Part shown: positions 16,232 to 24,977 of the stretch, piece by piece
How positions within the stretch are numbered: the stretch's first letter is position 1
Layout: the number at the start of each line of letters is the position of its first letter
Assembly: GCA_001804805.1 (NCBI GenBank)
Contig: MHBH01000024.1
Span: 106-33,772 of the forward strand
Source of the DNA: Lentisphaerae bacterium GWF2_49_21
Lineage (GTDB): Bacteria > Verrucomicrobiota > Lentisphaeria > Victivallales > GWF2-50-93
Direction: 5' to 3'
DNA: 33,667 nucleotides
Program-made: the position numbers and the translations under genes
Notes under the pieces: generated by a model
The model's input: the letters and a program-made list of their open reading frames with translations, nothing else
The model's database searches: none
Told to the model about the DNA's origin: nothing

Positions 16232-17476
16232 TTATTTTTTCTGAAGTTTCCCGTAAGCATTCCCCATATAAAGGCGTTTTAGAGGAGTTGCAGTCATGTC
16301 AAATGCCACCTTGTCCTGAAAAAGCATCACAATATCGGATCCACCAAATAGAAAGTACCCCAGCATATCTCCTTTCTTGATCTTTGCTCCCGGTACAACT
16401 GTTTTCTCAAAGTTGACCGACGAGACCTGGGACATTCCTATGGGGAGGACGGCCACCAGTCCAAATTCACCCGTATCCACAATGACGCACCCTCGTGTTT
16501 CAAACGATTGCCATCCGGGTGTCTGATCCAGAAGAATGTATTTCCCGTTTTTCGGATCCCAGATAGTAACGCCCCCTGCGGCATCATCCTGATCGATCAG
16601 ATTCACTTCCAGAACAGTACCGGAAACCGGGAAGTGATACCGATGGTAGTCGTTCACATCAAGAAATGTATGTGTCAGTGTCCCGTTTGCAAAAGCATCC
16701 TGATATTTGCTGCTTTTCCCAAGCAGGGGACGAACTGAATTGAACACGGCTGACTTGATCTGAACCCCCTCTTTCTGGATGATATTGGAGTTCCGGTCGA
16801 TCTGCCAAACTCCCTGTGGAGTGGAATCCGCCGGAGCCGTAACAATGGAATTATCATCTTTTGACTCAATCGGGCGCTTGTCCGGATTCTTTAAATATCT
16901 GGCAAAGAAGTCATTGAACGTCTTCCAGTTCCCGGGATCTTCATACCAGTCGTTCTGGAGACCGAATCGATCATCCTCCAAAGCCGTTTTATAATAGGAT
17001 TCGTTCCAAGACACCGGCGTGGAAAGATATTCACCCCATTTCTTTGTAAACACAATCATCCAGGAACGAACAGGCTCTACGTATTGGAGGGAATTATAGT
17101 AATAACCTTTTCCATCCAGTTCCTCGAGCGGCTGGTCGAGAATGAAATAGAAATAACACAGGCTCTGATCAATGCGCTCATAAAGCTTCGGGTATTTTTT
17201 TTCTGATTCCGGGAGGATGTTCCACGGCATGGCCCTGGCTGCCCAATCCAAGAACTTATAATATTCATCCAAATTCTGAGCCGGATTGGTTTCTTTGTCC
17301 GGATTGACGGTTTTTGCCTTTTCAATGGACTTCACAAGCAGGGCCTTCAACTCGGGATTATGATTCATAATGGTGATGAACTCTTCCGTAGACGGCTCAA
17401 CACACCATGCGATCAATGTCAGCAGGAAGAACGTCGCTCCCAGAAATATTTTCTTCAAACAGCCCTTGTAAGCCAT
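16232..17476 (-). CDS. Exported phosphatidylserine-decarboxylase family protein of PsiD type
   Basis: The protein has 414 residues. It has an N-terminal signal peptide or anchor (positively charged KK, then FLGATFFLLTLIAW, about 8-25). An N-terminal domain of about 150 residues resembles the accessory domain of PsiD-like enzymes (PSDC-type), with KKWGEYLSTPVSW near 145-157. The catalytic domain follows: TFNDFFARYL (about 186-195), TAPAD with Asp217, DVNDYHRYHFPVSG with His278, and the self-cleavage motif FGGSD with Ser380, which would become the pyruvoyl group. Known family reactions are decarboxylation of phosphatidylserine or, in PsiD, of L-tryptophan; the substrate here is unknown. AGGAGGG six bases before the ATG decides the start. 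No phospholipid gene (pssA) is next to it. Confidence 0.88.
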   Translation of the reverse strand: MAYKGCLKKIFLGATFFLLTLIAWCVEPSTEEFITIMNHNPELKALLVKSIEKAKTVNPDKETNPAQNLDEYYKFLDWAARAMPWNILPESEKKYPKLYERIDQSLCYFYFILDQPLEELDGKGYYYNSLQYVEPVRSWMIVFTKKWGEYLSTPVSWNESYYKTALEDDRFGLQNDWYEDPGNWKTFNDFFARYLKNPDKRPIESKDDNSIVTAPADSTPQGVWQIDRNSNIIQKEGVQIKSAVFNSVRPLLGKSSKYQDAFANGTLTHTFLDVNDYHRYHFPVSGTVLEVNLIDQDDAAGGVTIWDPKNGKYILLDQTPGWQSFETRGCVIVDTGEFGLVAVLPIGMSQVSSVNFEKTVVPGAKIKKGDMLGYFLFGGSDIVMLFQDKVAFDMTATPLKRLYMGNAYGKLQKK

Positions 17477-17596
17477 GGCAATCCCTCCTGTTTCATTGTT
17501 TTAGTGAACCGGGAACATTTATAAGCTACAACTTAGAGATAGTATTGGAAAAAGACAAGCGAAGGAATGTCATATACAATATTTAAATCCACATTT

Positions 17597-18883
17597 CTAC
17601 AACAGTTTATGATCCGAACTTATGCCCTTGATCTCATTAGGACCGAGTTTCGCTTTCGCAGCAAAATCCGGCCATTTGGAAACCGCTTCTCCAACCTGTT
17701 TAATAACCTTCTCGGCAGTGCCTATGCCAAACCGTTCTGCAAGTTCCAGAATATCGGCCCTGGAGATGCCCGCGAATTTCCGATTGACCGACATCAGGTG
17801 CTGATGTGTCCATTCACTTTTGGGATTATAGGCGTGCGTCACATCATACGCAGGCGCAAGCTGCCAGACTTTTCCTTCGCGCTTAATGAAGGAGAAGTTC
17901 TTGGGGTGATCGTCACAATTTGCAGTCATCACATTGAAGACCATCCTCCTGAACGCCTCTTCCTTGGCGGAGTATTCCAAGTCCAACTGTCTGATAGCCA
18001 GGAAAAGCTGGCTATAGTCGTGGCTGGCCTTCTGTTTGTAGTCCAGATGCGACATGGCACACAAGGTCTGGAGATGGTGCTTGCGGTTCCCGTCCCTGTC
18101 AAAGCGAAGTGTCATGAAATGGGCACGGCCGTTTTCCTCCAGCAACTGGCATTTGGACATTTCAATTCCTGCGGCAACAGCCATCAGATGATAGGCATAT
18201 TCTATACGTCCATAATCCTGTGAACCTCCAAGTTCCCTGTCGGCTCCCATGCCATCGAACTTGAGAAGCCAGTGCTCAAATCCGGACTCCACATCAAACT
18301 GCCCAGACCTTATTTCCCTTGTCTTCGGGTTCCACGCTATTGCGGCCTTGGCACGGGCTCCGCCAGCCGAGGTTCCAACCTGGATTATCTGCATAAGGGC
18401 AGCCTTTGACAAGTGGTCTTCCCCGAGATGACCGTGCACGGCGCTGCGGGCGCTTTCAATAAGGTTTGACAGATCGATGGCTGTACTTTTTGCTCCGGCG
18501 GGATTGCTGCGAGCAGGCTTGAACTCCAAAGCGCCGAAACCCCTCTTTCCCATGTAGGCAAGACGGTCCAGCGCGGTGATGTTTTCCTTATCAACACCCT
18601 TGCCCGCCATCCAGGCGTCAATAAGACTGTTACCAAAGTCATCTGGAAGCGCATCAGCCAGCAACGCCGGCAAACGCTTGAATGTAAGCTCTGGCAGGTC
18701 GGTGAAGATGAATGGCTCTCCAGCTCTTGACAGTGGCATGCTCAGCGGAGCCAGTTCGATCCCGGACGCGATGAATGCAGGCGCATATTCAAACGCATAA
18801 TAGCCAAGACGGGGATCTAGCGCGACCGCACCGACAGTCCTTCCCCATATACGGACCTCTATGGCTGAAACCGGCTTAAACAC
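17597..18883 (-). CDS. hipA: HipA-family serine/threonine kinase (toxin)
   Basis: The protein has 428 residues, the usual HipA length. HipA kinases phosphorylate a cytoplasmic target (glutamyl-tRNA synthetase in E. coli) and cause growth arrest. An N-terminal HipA domain (about 8-110, with RAGEPFIFTDLPELTFKRLPALLADALPDDFGN) precedes the kinase. The kinase shows the Gly-rich loop VGTSAGGARAKA (about 169-180), the catalytic segment TANCDDHPKNFSF (about 320-332, Asp324 and Asn329), and a DFG-like APAYD with Asp347. The GTG start has AGGAGG four bases upstream and overlaps the end of the antitoxin gene by 8 bases. All key residues appear intact, so it is probably functional. Whether its target is GltX cannot be told. 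Confidence 0.94.
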   Translation of the reverse strand: MFKPVSAIEVRIWGRTVGAVALDPRLGYYAFEYAPAFIASGIELAPLSMPLSRAGEPFIFTDLPELTFKRLPALLADALPDDFGNSLIDAWMAGKGVDKENITALDRLAYMGKRGFGALEFKPARSNPAGAKSTAIDLSNLIESARSAVHGHLGEDHLSKAALMQIIQVGTSAGGARAKAAIAWNPKTREIRSGQFDVESGFEHWLLKFDGMGADRELGGSQDYGRIEYAYHLMAVAAGIEMSKCQLLEENGRAHFMTLRFDRDGNRKHHLQTLCAMSHLDYKQKASHDYSQLFLAIRQLDLEYSAKEEAFRRMVFNVMTANCDDHPKNFSFIKREGKVWQLAPAYDVTHAYNPKSEWTHQHLMSVNRKFAGISRADILELAERFGIGTAEKVIKQVGEAVSKWPDFAAKAKLGPNEIKGISSDHKLL

Positions 18884-19184
18884 TTATCCTCCTGTTCCTA
18901 GACACCCTCTGCCGGACGGGTTTGGATTTCAGCATTTGCATAGGACTGATTGAAACCTGCGGCGTCAGAGTAGCAAGCCATTCATCCCTTTCCAAGGTAC
19001 GTAACACTTTAATCAGGGATGTGAGGGTTGCCCCTTTGCCTGACTCCAGCCTTTTCACAGCATTAAGAGCTACCCCGGCCCGTTCCGCAAGCTGCAGTTG
19101 GTCCATGTTCTTGCGAATCCTCAGCACACGCAGTTGCTGACCGAGTTCAGCTTCCCATTCCCTATGCGTAATATCTCTTTTCAC
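18876..19184 (-). CDS. hipB: HipB-like antitoxin, Xre-type DNA-binding protein
   Basis: The protein has 102 residues with one helix-turn-helix of the Xre/Cro type (about 15-65, including DQLQLAERAGVALNAVKRLE). It should bind its own promoter and neutralise the HipA kinase, as in HipBA systems. The GTG start is supported by AAGG six bases upstream. The C-terminal tail (about 75-102) is basic (KPVRQRVSRNRRISV) and could contact HipA or DNA. A palindromic operator lies 20-41 bases upstream of the start. Confidence 0.92.
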   Translation of the reverse strand: MKRDITHREWEAELGQQLRVLRIRKNMDQLQLAERAGVALNAVKRLESGKGATLTSLIKVLRTLERDEWLATLTPQVSISPMQMLKSKPVRQRVSRNRRISV

Positions 19185-19203
19185 TAATAGCCTTTATTTA
19201 GTC

Positions 19204-19232
19204 TATTGATATGCTAGTATCAATATATTATA
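19204..19232 (-). promoter_or_regulatory. hipBA promoter -10 and palindromic operator
   Basis: TATTGATA (19204-19211) and TATCAATA (19218-19225) are perfect 8-bp inverted arms with a 6-base spacer. On the minus strand a TATAAT -10 box (complement of 19227-19232) directly precedes them, so the operator covers the transcription start. This arrangement fits autorepression by the HipB-like protein, which is an inference. Confidence 0.7.
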
Positions 19233-19352
19233 CCTATTTTAGTATATTACAAGTATAAATACCATTATTTTTATGCCTCATTGCGGAATGTTTTTCCTGT
19301 CACGCACCTTGAAAGGCAATCCATGGATGGCCCAGGTACTTACCAGAATGTT

Positions 19353-20264
19353 TTATTTTTTCCTTCCCGCCCTGATTGTCGAGATGATCTCGATCAGGAA
19401 GAAGAGAAATACTACAAGCATGAAATAAAGCGCCGCAGGATGGCTTACGAAGAAGTTGCGGATCTTGTCGCCGAAGAAGCACATGGAAAGCGAGAGGAAA
19501 AGTCCGGTAATCGCGATCCCCCTCCAGTTTTTCGAACACCAGTCGGCGATCTTCTTCTCGCTTGCCGGCTTGACATATTTTGCATGGAGCTGCAATCCTA
19601 TGATCCCCAGCACTATTGAGGCGAATGGAAGTATGTTCACGTGGAAAAGCTTGTCATCCAGCTCGTCACTTCCGGAAAGAAGCATTTCTATGGCCACAAA
19701 AAGTATTATCATCAGTCCGAGCCACTGTATCTGCGGAAACTTGTCCATCTTGTTTGCGATATAGTTTGACGCCACCGCCATAAGGATGATTGAAAAGACC
19801 AGACCTATTCCCAGGATCAGCAGGTTCTCCCGGGCGGCGCCCGCAACAGCGAGGACGTTGTCAAGGCTCATGGACACATCCGCCAGCACGATAAGCCATA
19901 TTGCCGCCGCAAGCCCCTTCACCTTCTTCCCGGAATCTCCATGCCCTTCATTCTTCTCAGAGCGCAATTCCTTGTAGAACTTCCATACGACGTAGAGGAG
20001 GAGGAGACCTCCTGCAAATTTAAGTCCGACAATACTGAGGAGCATGACGGCCGTACACGCAAAGATTATCCTGAGCACGGTCGCAAGTACGACACCTATC
20101 ACTATCGCCCTTTTCCTCTCGGCTCCCTGGAGGTTCTTTGTCGCAAGCCCTATGACAATCGCATTGTCGCCGCTCATCACTATGTCAATAAGAATCACGT
20201 TGACCAGCGCGAAGAATCCAGCCGCCGTAAAAATCCCTTCCGCATGTGAAAACATCTGATCCAT
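19353..20264 (-). CDS. TerC/YjbE-family integral membrane protein
   Basis: The protein has about 303 residues from the ATG at 20264; an in-frame GTG at 20309 would add 15. It has many hydrophobic segments and the two family signatures: VILIDIVMSGDNAIVIGLA near the N-terminus and DVSMSLDNVLAVAGAA in the middle. The conserved Asp and Asn residues of these lie in the membrane. TerC/Alx/MeeY-type proteins export manganese and are linked to tellurite resistance or metal loading of exported enzymes. The related YjbE/YkoY genes are often under a manganese riboswitch, but the gap to the upstream gene is only about 35-80 bases and no such element is evident. The gene is downstream of the AraC regulator on the same strand. 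Confidence 0.9.
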   Translation of the reverse strand: MDQMFSHAEGIFTAAGFFALVNVILIDIVMSGDNAIVIGLATKNLQGAERKRAIVIGVVLATVLRIIFACTAVMLLSIVGLKFAGGLLLLYVVWKFYKELRSEKNEGHGDSGKKVKGLAAAIWLIVLADVSMSLDNVLAVAGAARENLLILGIGLVFSIILMAVASNYIANKMDKFPQIQWLGLMIILFVAIEMLLSGSDELDDKLFHVNILPFASIVLGIIGLQLHAKYVKPASEKKIADWCSKNWRGIAITGLFLSLSMCFFGDKIRNFFVSHPAALYFMLVVFLFFLIEIISTIRAGRKK

Positions 20265-20344
20265 TTGTTCAATTCCAATCTGTTTCTGTGGACTGTGAAA
20301 ATAATTCACTGGATATAATAGTCAAGCTTCCTGATGAAAACTGT

Positions 20345-21217
20345 TCATGTCCTCTTCGAAATATTTCTGTATCGCCTTGGCGACATGCCCGTGATCCTGC
20401 GGAACTGGCGGGAGAAATAGTTGCTGTCGTTGAATCCGCACGCATAGGCGGTCTCAGTGATGTTGTGCCCTCCGGACAGCAGCATCTTCTCAGCATGCCT
20501 GATCCTCAGATTTATCATATGTTCGATCGGTGTCGTACCAAAGGTCTTTCTGAACATCCTCAGGAAATGGCGCTCCGACATCGCTGCCTTCCTTGCAAGT
20601 TCCATGACCGTCGAATGCCTTACATAGTTCTCTTCCATCCAGGCTATGGCCTCGCTGAAACGAAGAAGACCGGTCGTTGAATTTTCTGAAGACCTGGAAT
20701 ACAGCCTTGAAAGATAAACAACCATGTCAAGCAGATACGCCTGGCTTGCACAGTCATATCCCGGGGAACGGGCTTCCATCTCATGCCTGAGACGGGTTAC
20801 CTTCTCCAGAACCTCCTTCAGATGGGCGCTGTCAAGACGAAGAAGGCTGCGGAATTCTCTGTCGCGCCTCCTGGCGGGTTCAAGCACGAACAAGGCCTGG
20901 TATCCCGGCATGGTCTTCAGCTTCTCAAGGGGGAAATTCGACAGTTCCGGACGGAACATGACATTGCAGACCCTGAAATCCGCGGTCGTATTCTGGAATC
21001 CATGCTCCTGGTTCCCCTGGAGGACATATACATCACCGCTTGTTACGCTGTATAACTTTTCATTGATGCAATGTTCCGCATGTCCGCTGAGGATGATCAC
21101 TATCTCCACATAATCATGTGAATGGAGGGGGAATCCTTTCACAAGGTTGTGGACGTTGATCTGGCAGAAATCCTCCTCCCCTGCAAAATGCAACCTGGCT
21201 GATATCCTCTTTGTCAT
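20345..21217 (-). CDS. AraC-family transcriptional regulator with cupin sensor domain
   Basis: The protein has 290 residues. The N-terminal cupin-like domain (about 20-100) carries HSHDYVEIVIILSG and GDVYVLQGNQEHGF, typical of sugar-sensing AraC/RhaS-type proteins. The C-terminal DNA-binding domain (about 185-287) has two helix-turn-helix units, VMELARKAAMSERHFLRMFR (204-223) and ITETAYACGFNDSNYFSRQF (253-272), followed by the family signature GMSPRRYR. The gene is divergent from the GH2 beta-mannosidase with 145 bases between the starts, so it probably activates that gene in response to a mannoside sugar (inference). The ribosome site is weak. Confidence 0.94.
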   Translation of the reverse strand: MTKRISARLHFAGEEDFCQINVHNLVKGFPLHSHDYVEIVIILSGHAEHCINEKLYSVTSGDVYVLQGNQEHGFQNTTADFRVCNVMFRPELSNFPLEKLKTMPGYQALFVLEPARRRDREFRSLLRLDSAHLKEVLEKVTRLRHEMEARSPGYDCASQAYLLDMVVYLSRLYSRSSENSTTGLLRFSEAIAWMEENYVRHSTVMELARKAAMSERHFLRMFRKTFGTTPIEHMINLRIRHAEKMLLSGGHNITETAYACGFNDSNYFSRQFRRITGMSPRRYRNISKRT

Positions 21218-21362
21218 GGCGGTATCGTACTAATATTTGTCGCTTTTGTCAAGGTTGATATCTATTTCCTACAGTATCTTTACATAATTTGAATGGCCGT
21301 ATCAGGCTTGTTTGAAGTCAGGCAATTGCCGGTGTTCAATACAAATAAAAATTGGAGTTGTA

Positions 21363-23816
21363 ATGAAAACATTGAATCTTTCAGGGGAATGGAAGCTTAT
21401 CCGCGTAAAAAACAAGGAAACGATCCCGGTCCAGGTCCCTGGCGACACCCACAGCGCTCTTCTCGATGCTGGCAAAATCCCGGATCCCTACTGGGCCGAC
21501 AATGAACTGTCATTGCAGTGGATCGGGCGCGAGGACTGGATATTCAGCAGGAAGTTCACGGTTCCGGATGGCATGCTTGCGGAAAAATCCGTATTCCTGA
21601 ACTGCGATTGTCTTGACTCGATAACAAGCATCAGTATAAATGGCAGGCCAGCTGGAACCACGGAAAACATGTTCCTCAGGTACCGTTTCGAGGTCAAGCA
21701 TTTGCTCAAATCCGGGGAAAACTCCATAGAGATACTTTTCCATTCAGCGGAGAACGCCGCAATTGAAGCTTCAAAGAAACTCAAACATGAAATACCATAT
21801 ACTAAAAATCCGGTACAGTCTCCCAACAGGAACCTCATCCGCAAGGTACAATGCCATTCCGGCTGGGACTGGGGCCCCTGCCTCATGGTGGCCGGAATCT
21901 ATGGAGACATCTCCCTTGGAGCGTATTCGGATGCCCGGATAGAACATGTGTATTGCGACCAGAAGCATTCTAAGGATTTATGCGAGGTAAAGGTGACCTG
22001 CGAAGTTTTTTCTCCGGACGGAGAAAAAACAACTATGAAAATTGTCCTTGCAGCCCAGGAGCTTATGGAAACCGTGGAATTGAAGCCTGGGCTCAACAAG
22101 ATAAATGGGACGGTAACAGTTAAAAATCCCAATCTCTGGTGGCCGAACGGATTTGGAGAACAGTACCTCTATCAATTGTCTGTCAAAGTAGGCTCCTCGG
22201 AAATCAAAAAGAGACTTGGTCTCCGCAGGATTGAACTTATCAGCGAGGAGGACAAAATAGGCCTTTCGATGCTTTTCAGGATAAATGGAACCGACATATT
22301 TGCAAAAGGAGCCGACTGGATTCCCTGCGATGCCCTACCCCGGCGGCAGACCAAGGAGGCCATGGAATACCTTCTCGACAGCGCTGTCAAGGTCAATATG
22401 AACATGTTGCGCGTATGGGGCGGTGGCCAGTATGAATACGACTATTTCTACGAGCTCTGTGATGAGAAAGGAATTATGATATGGCAGGATTTCATGTTTG
22501 CCTGCGCAATGTATCCGGCATCTGATGAGTTCTTGAATCTCGTACGCCAGGAAGCCGTATATCAGGTGAAACGCCTCCGTGACCACGCATGCATCGCCCT
22601 CTGGTGCGGCAACAATGAGAATCTTGGCGCCCTCAACTGGTTCAAGGAATCCAAGGAAAAACGCGACCGCTATCTCGTCGACTATGACCGCCTTAACGAA
22701 GGTGTTCTTGGAAACACGGTCCGTGAACTCGATCCTGACCGCGTCTTCTGGCCAAGTTCACCATGCGGCGGACCGGGGGACTATTCCGATGCATTCCATA
22801 ACGACAAACGCGGCGACATGCACTACTGGGGCGTCTGGCACCAGGGGAAATCTTTTGATAACTTCCTCAAGATATTCCCGAGGTTCTGCTCGGAATTTGG
22901 ATATCAGTCATTCCCTTCAATCGATACGGTCAGAACTTATGCCCCGGATGATCAGTTCAATGTGACATCTCCAGTCATGGAGCATCATCAGAGGAACTTC
23001 GGCGGCAACTCAAAGATCATAGAGATGTTCTCTCGTTACTTCCGTCTGCCGGAAGGTTTTGAGAACTTCGTCTATCTCAGCCAGGTCATGCAGGGAATAG
23101 CTATAAAGACCGCAGTCGAACACTGGCGCCGCCTGCGCCCCGACTGCATGGGAACCATCTACTGGCAGTTGAACGACAACTGGCCAGTATGCTCCTGGGC
23201 CTCTCTCAACTATCAGGGTTCCTGGAAACTCCTCCATTATATGGCCAGACGTTTCTATGCTCCGACGATAGTCAATGCAATACAGGACGACGAGAAGAAA
23301 CAGGTTGAAATATTCATGTCAAACGATTCCCTGAAGGCAAAAAAGGCTGCCGTCACCATACAGGTACGGGACCTTTCCGGAAAAGTCTCGTTTGAAGACA
23401 AGATTTCAGCCTCAGTTCCTGCGAACTCCGCAAAACCGCTGCGCAAATATGATCTTGACAAGCTGACATCAAATCCAAATTCCCATTTCATGACTCTGAC
23501 CATGGAAATTGAAGGAACTGTCTTCCGCAACGAGCATTTCTTCTGCGTCTGGAAAAAATATGATCTGCCAAAACCTGAAATAAAGATTAAATTCAAGTCT
23601 GTGAAAGGCGGCATGGAGCTGAAGCTGGAAACAGATAATCCTGCTTTTTATGTCGGCCTTTTTGCCGAAGGGGTACTTGGGGAATTCGATGACAACTGCT
23701 TCCCCCTGATGCCCGGCGAACCAAGGATTGTCCTGTTCAAGCCAAGACAGAATATCTCTCTTGAGGCATTTAAGAAGTCCCTTAAGGTCAAACACCTCCG
23801 CCAGACGTATGTGTAA
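21363..23816 (+). CDS. Glycoside hydrolase family 2 beta-mannosidase
   Basis: The protein has 817 residues with no signal peptide, so it acts in the cytoplasm on imported mannosides. The N-terminal sugar-binding domain starts LNLSGEWKLI. The family signature HSGWDWGP and the MLRVWGGGQYEYDYFYELCD segment are typical of beta-mannosidases, as is the IMIWQDFMFACAMYP stretch. The acid/base is Glu419 in LWCGNNEN, and the nucleophile is Glu511 in CSEFGYQSFPS; this spacing matches characterised bacterial beta-mannosidases. The ATG at 21363 has GGAG five bases before it and yields the canonical N-terminus; the frame opens 51 bases earlier. It stands divergent from the AraC regulator and converges with the GntR-type regulator. 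Confidence 0.94.
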   Translation: MKTLNLSGEWKLIRVKNKETIPVQVPGDTHSALLDAGKIPDPYWADNELSLQWIGREDWIFSRKFTVPDGMLAEKSVFLNCDCLDSITSISINGRPAGTTENMFLRYRFEVKHLLKSGENSIEILFHSAENAAIEASKKLKHEIPYTKNPVQSPNRNLIRKVQCHSGWDWGPCLMVAGIYGDISLGAYSDARIEHVYCDQKHSKDLCEVKVTCEVFSPDGEKTTMKIVLAAQELMETVELKPGLNKINGTVTVKNPNLWWPNGFGEQYLYQLSVKVGSSEIKKRLGLRRIELISEEDKIGLSMLFRINGTDIFAKGADWIPCDALPRRQTKEAMEYLLDSAVKVNMNMLRVWGGGQYEYDYFYELCDEKGIMIWQDFMFACAMYPASDEFLNLVRQEAVYQVKRLRDHACIALWCGNNENLGALNWFKESKEKRDRYLVDYDRLNEGVLGNTVRELDPDRVFWPSSPCGGPGDYSDAFHNDKRGDMHYWGVWHQGKSFDNFLKIFPRFCSEFGYQSFPSIDTVRTYAPDDQFNVTSPVMEHHQRNFGGNSKIIEMFSRYFRLPEGFENFVYLSQVMQGIAIKTAVEHWRRLRPDCMGTIYWQLNDNWPVCSWASLNYQGSWKLLHYMARRFYAPTIVNAIQDDEKKQVEIFMSNDSLKAKKAAVTIQVRDLSGKVSFEDKISASVPANSAKPLRKYDLDKLTSNPNSHFMTLTMEIEGTVFRNEHFFCVWKKYDLPKPEIKIKFKSVKGGMELKLETDNPAFYVGLFAEGVLGEFDDNCFPLMPGEPRIVLFKPRQNISLEAFKKSLKVKHLRQTYV

Positions 23817-23839
23817 AGTGAACCTTTGAAATTTTATAG

Positions 23840-23865
23840 AAGGGATGGGCTTCAGTCCATTCCTT
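23840..23865. terminator. Bidirectional terminator-like hairpin between convergent genes
   Basis: AAGGGATGG and CCATTCCTT form a 9-bp stem (one G:T pair) around the loop GCTTCAGT. It is centred between the stops of the GH2 gene (23816) and the regulator (23904). Its GGGCTTCAG core resembles the ends of palindromic repeat copies A and B, so it may be a degenerate half copy. Confidence 0.6.
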
Positions 23866-23903
23866 CATTTTCTCTCTTTGTCCGCAGGATATCTCCGGGC
23901 ATT

Positions 23904-24962
23904 TCAAGTCCGGGCTGAAATCTCATCCTGGTCAATGGCTGGAAGCTCCTCGGAACAGGGCTTGGAATTCTTCTTGTGCAGGCTGTCGATTTCACATATG
24001 CACCTGTTCAGGATGAGGTTGATGTCGAATCCGATCCTGTGTATGTGATCATTGGTGCTGTTGAAAGGGAAGTTGCAGTGGGAGACGATTTCAATATCGT
24101 CGGGGATCATGAGAGACGACTTGGAAATCGCCGATGAAATAAATGGCGTTATGTTCTCGTTCAGGATCACAAGTGCGTCCGGGCGCGCTTCACGGCTTCC
24201 GCTCATCAAAAGTTCAAACACTGAGGAGCACCATGGAAGAGCATCCTTGCAGAGACATACCCCGTGTATCCAGCTCGGATGGGTCGTCATGCCGTTTTCC
24301 TGCACCTTCTTCTTGAAATGCTCCATGTATTCCCGGGGGGTCTCGGAGTTTGTTATGATGGCGATCCGCCTGCGTTCCCTCTTTTTCAGGTATGATATCA
24401 TTTTATCTATCATTGAAATATAATCCACCCATATCACCGACATGCGGGGGAATGAGATTATGGGCCTTGAAAAGGACACAATGGGAATGTCATATTTCTT
24501 CAGTTTGCCGAGGAGCTCCACTGAAGGCCAGAATATTATGAGCCCGGCAAGACGGTGCTCTTCGATATCTTCGATGAGCTTTTTAAAATCCCCTATCTCG
24601 GAGTTTGCTGTAATTCCATAATAGTTTTCAATCCTCTTCGAAGGATCCCTCCTTATCTTCAAGGCCTCTCCATTTATGACTGTCCAAAGCCTGTGCCAGA
24701 GATACATGTTTGAAGGAAGTTCAGGAATACACATCCCATACTTTGAAAGGTGAGGAGGATTGTCAACGACAAAAGTGCCGTCCCGTCCGCGCGAATCGAT
24801 GAAACCCTCCTTTGCCAGGATGTCCATGGCATTCTGCATCGTCGCCAGCGTCGTCGAAAAACGCCTCGCAAGCTCGTTCCTGGTAGGCAGACGGGAAAGA
24901 GGCTCATACCTCCCCCTTATGATGTCTTTCTTAAGTTCTGCTATTATAAGATCATATTTCAT
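23904..24962 (-). CDS. GntR-type winged-helix regulator with LacI-like sugar-binding domain
   Basis: The protein has 352 residues. The N-terminal winged helix (about 1-70) shows the GntR pattern LKKDIIRGRYEPLSRLPTR, ELARRFSTTLATMQNAMDIL and the wing GRDGTFVVDNPP. The rest (about 75-330) has the alternating pattern of a periplasmic-binding-protein/LacI sensor domain (for example LAGLIIFWPS, IPIVSFSRP, RRRIAIITNSETP, PDALVILNEN, IEIVSHCNFP). This is the AraR-type arrangement. The gene starts 15 bases after the GH65-PGM stop with AGGA suitably placed, so the two should be co-transcribed. It is the likely local repressor, with the inverted repeats at 28126-28233 as candidate sites. The ligand is unknown. 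Confidence 0.9.
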   Translation of the reverse strand: MKYDLIIAELKKDIIRGRYEPLSRLPTRNELARRFSTTLATMQNAMDILAKEGFIDSRGRDGTFVVDNPPHLSKYGMCIPELPSNMYLWHRLWTVINGEALKIRRDPSKRIENYYGITANSEIGDFKKLIEDIEEHRLAGLIIFWPSVELLGKLKKYDIPIVSFSRPIISFPRMSVIWVDYISMIDKMISYLKKRERRRIAIITNSETPREYMEHFKKKVQENGMTTHPSWIHGVCLCKDALPWCSSVFELLMSGSREARPDALVILNENITPFISSAISKSSLMIPDDIEIVSHCNFPFNSTNDHIHRIGFDINLILNRCICEIDSLHKKNSKPCSEELPAIDQDEISART

Positions 24963-24977
24963 ATGGTCTTTCCTGTG

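Noticed and set aside
18249-18800. Small plus-strand frames inside hipA
   Set aside because: They are antisense shadows of an intact HipA kinase, with no ribosome site.
16057-19250. Integrated element using tRNA-Thr as attachment site, carrying the decarboxylase and hipBA
   Set aside because: No integrase gene and no second copy of the tRNA 3' end were found in the window.
20265-20344. Possible manganese (yybP-ykoY) riboswitch before the TerC/YjbE gene
   Set aside because: Such elements are longer than the available gap and I see none of the expected stem structure.
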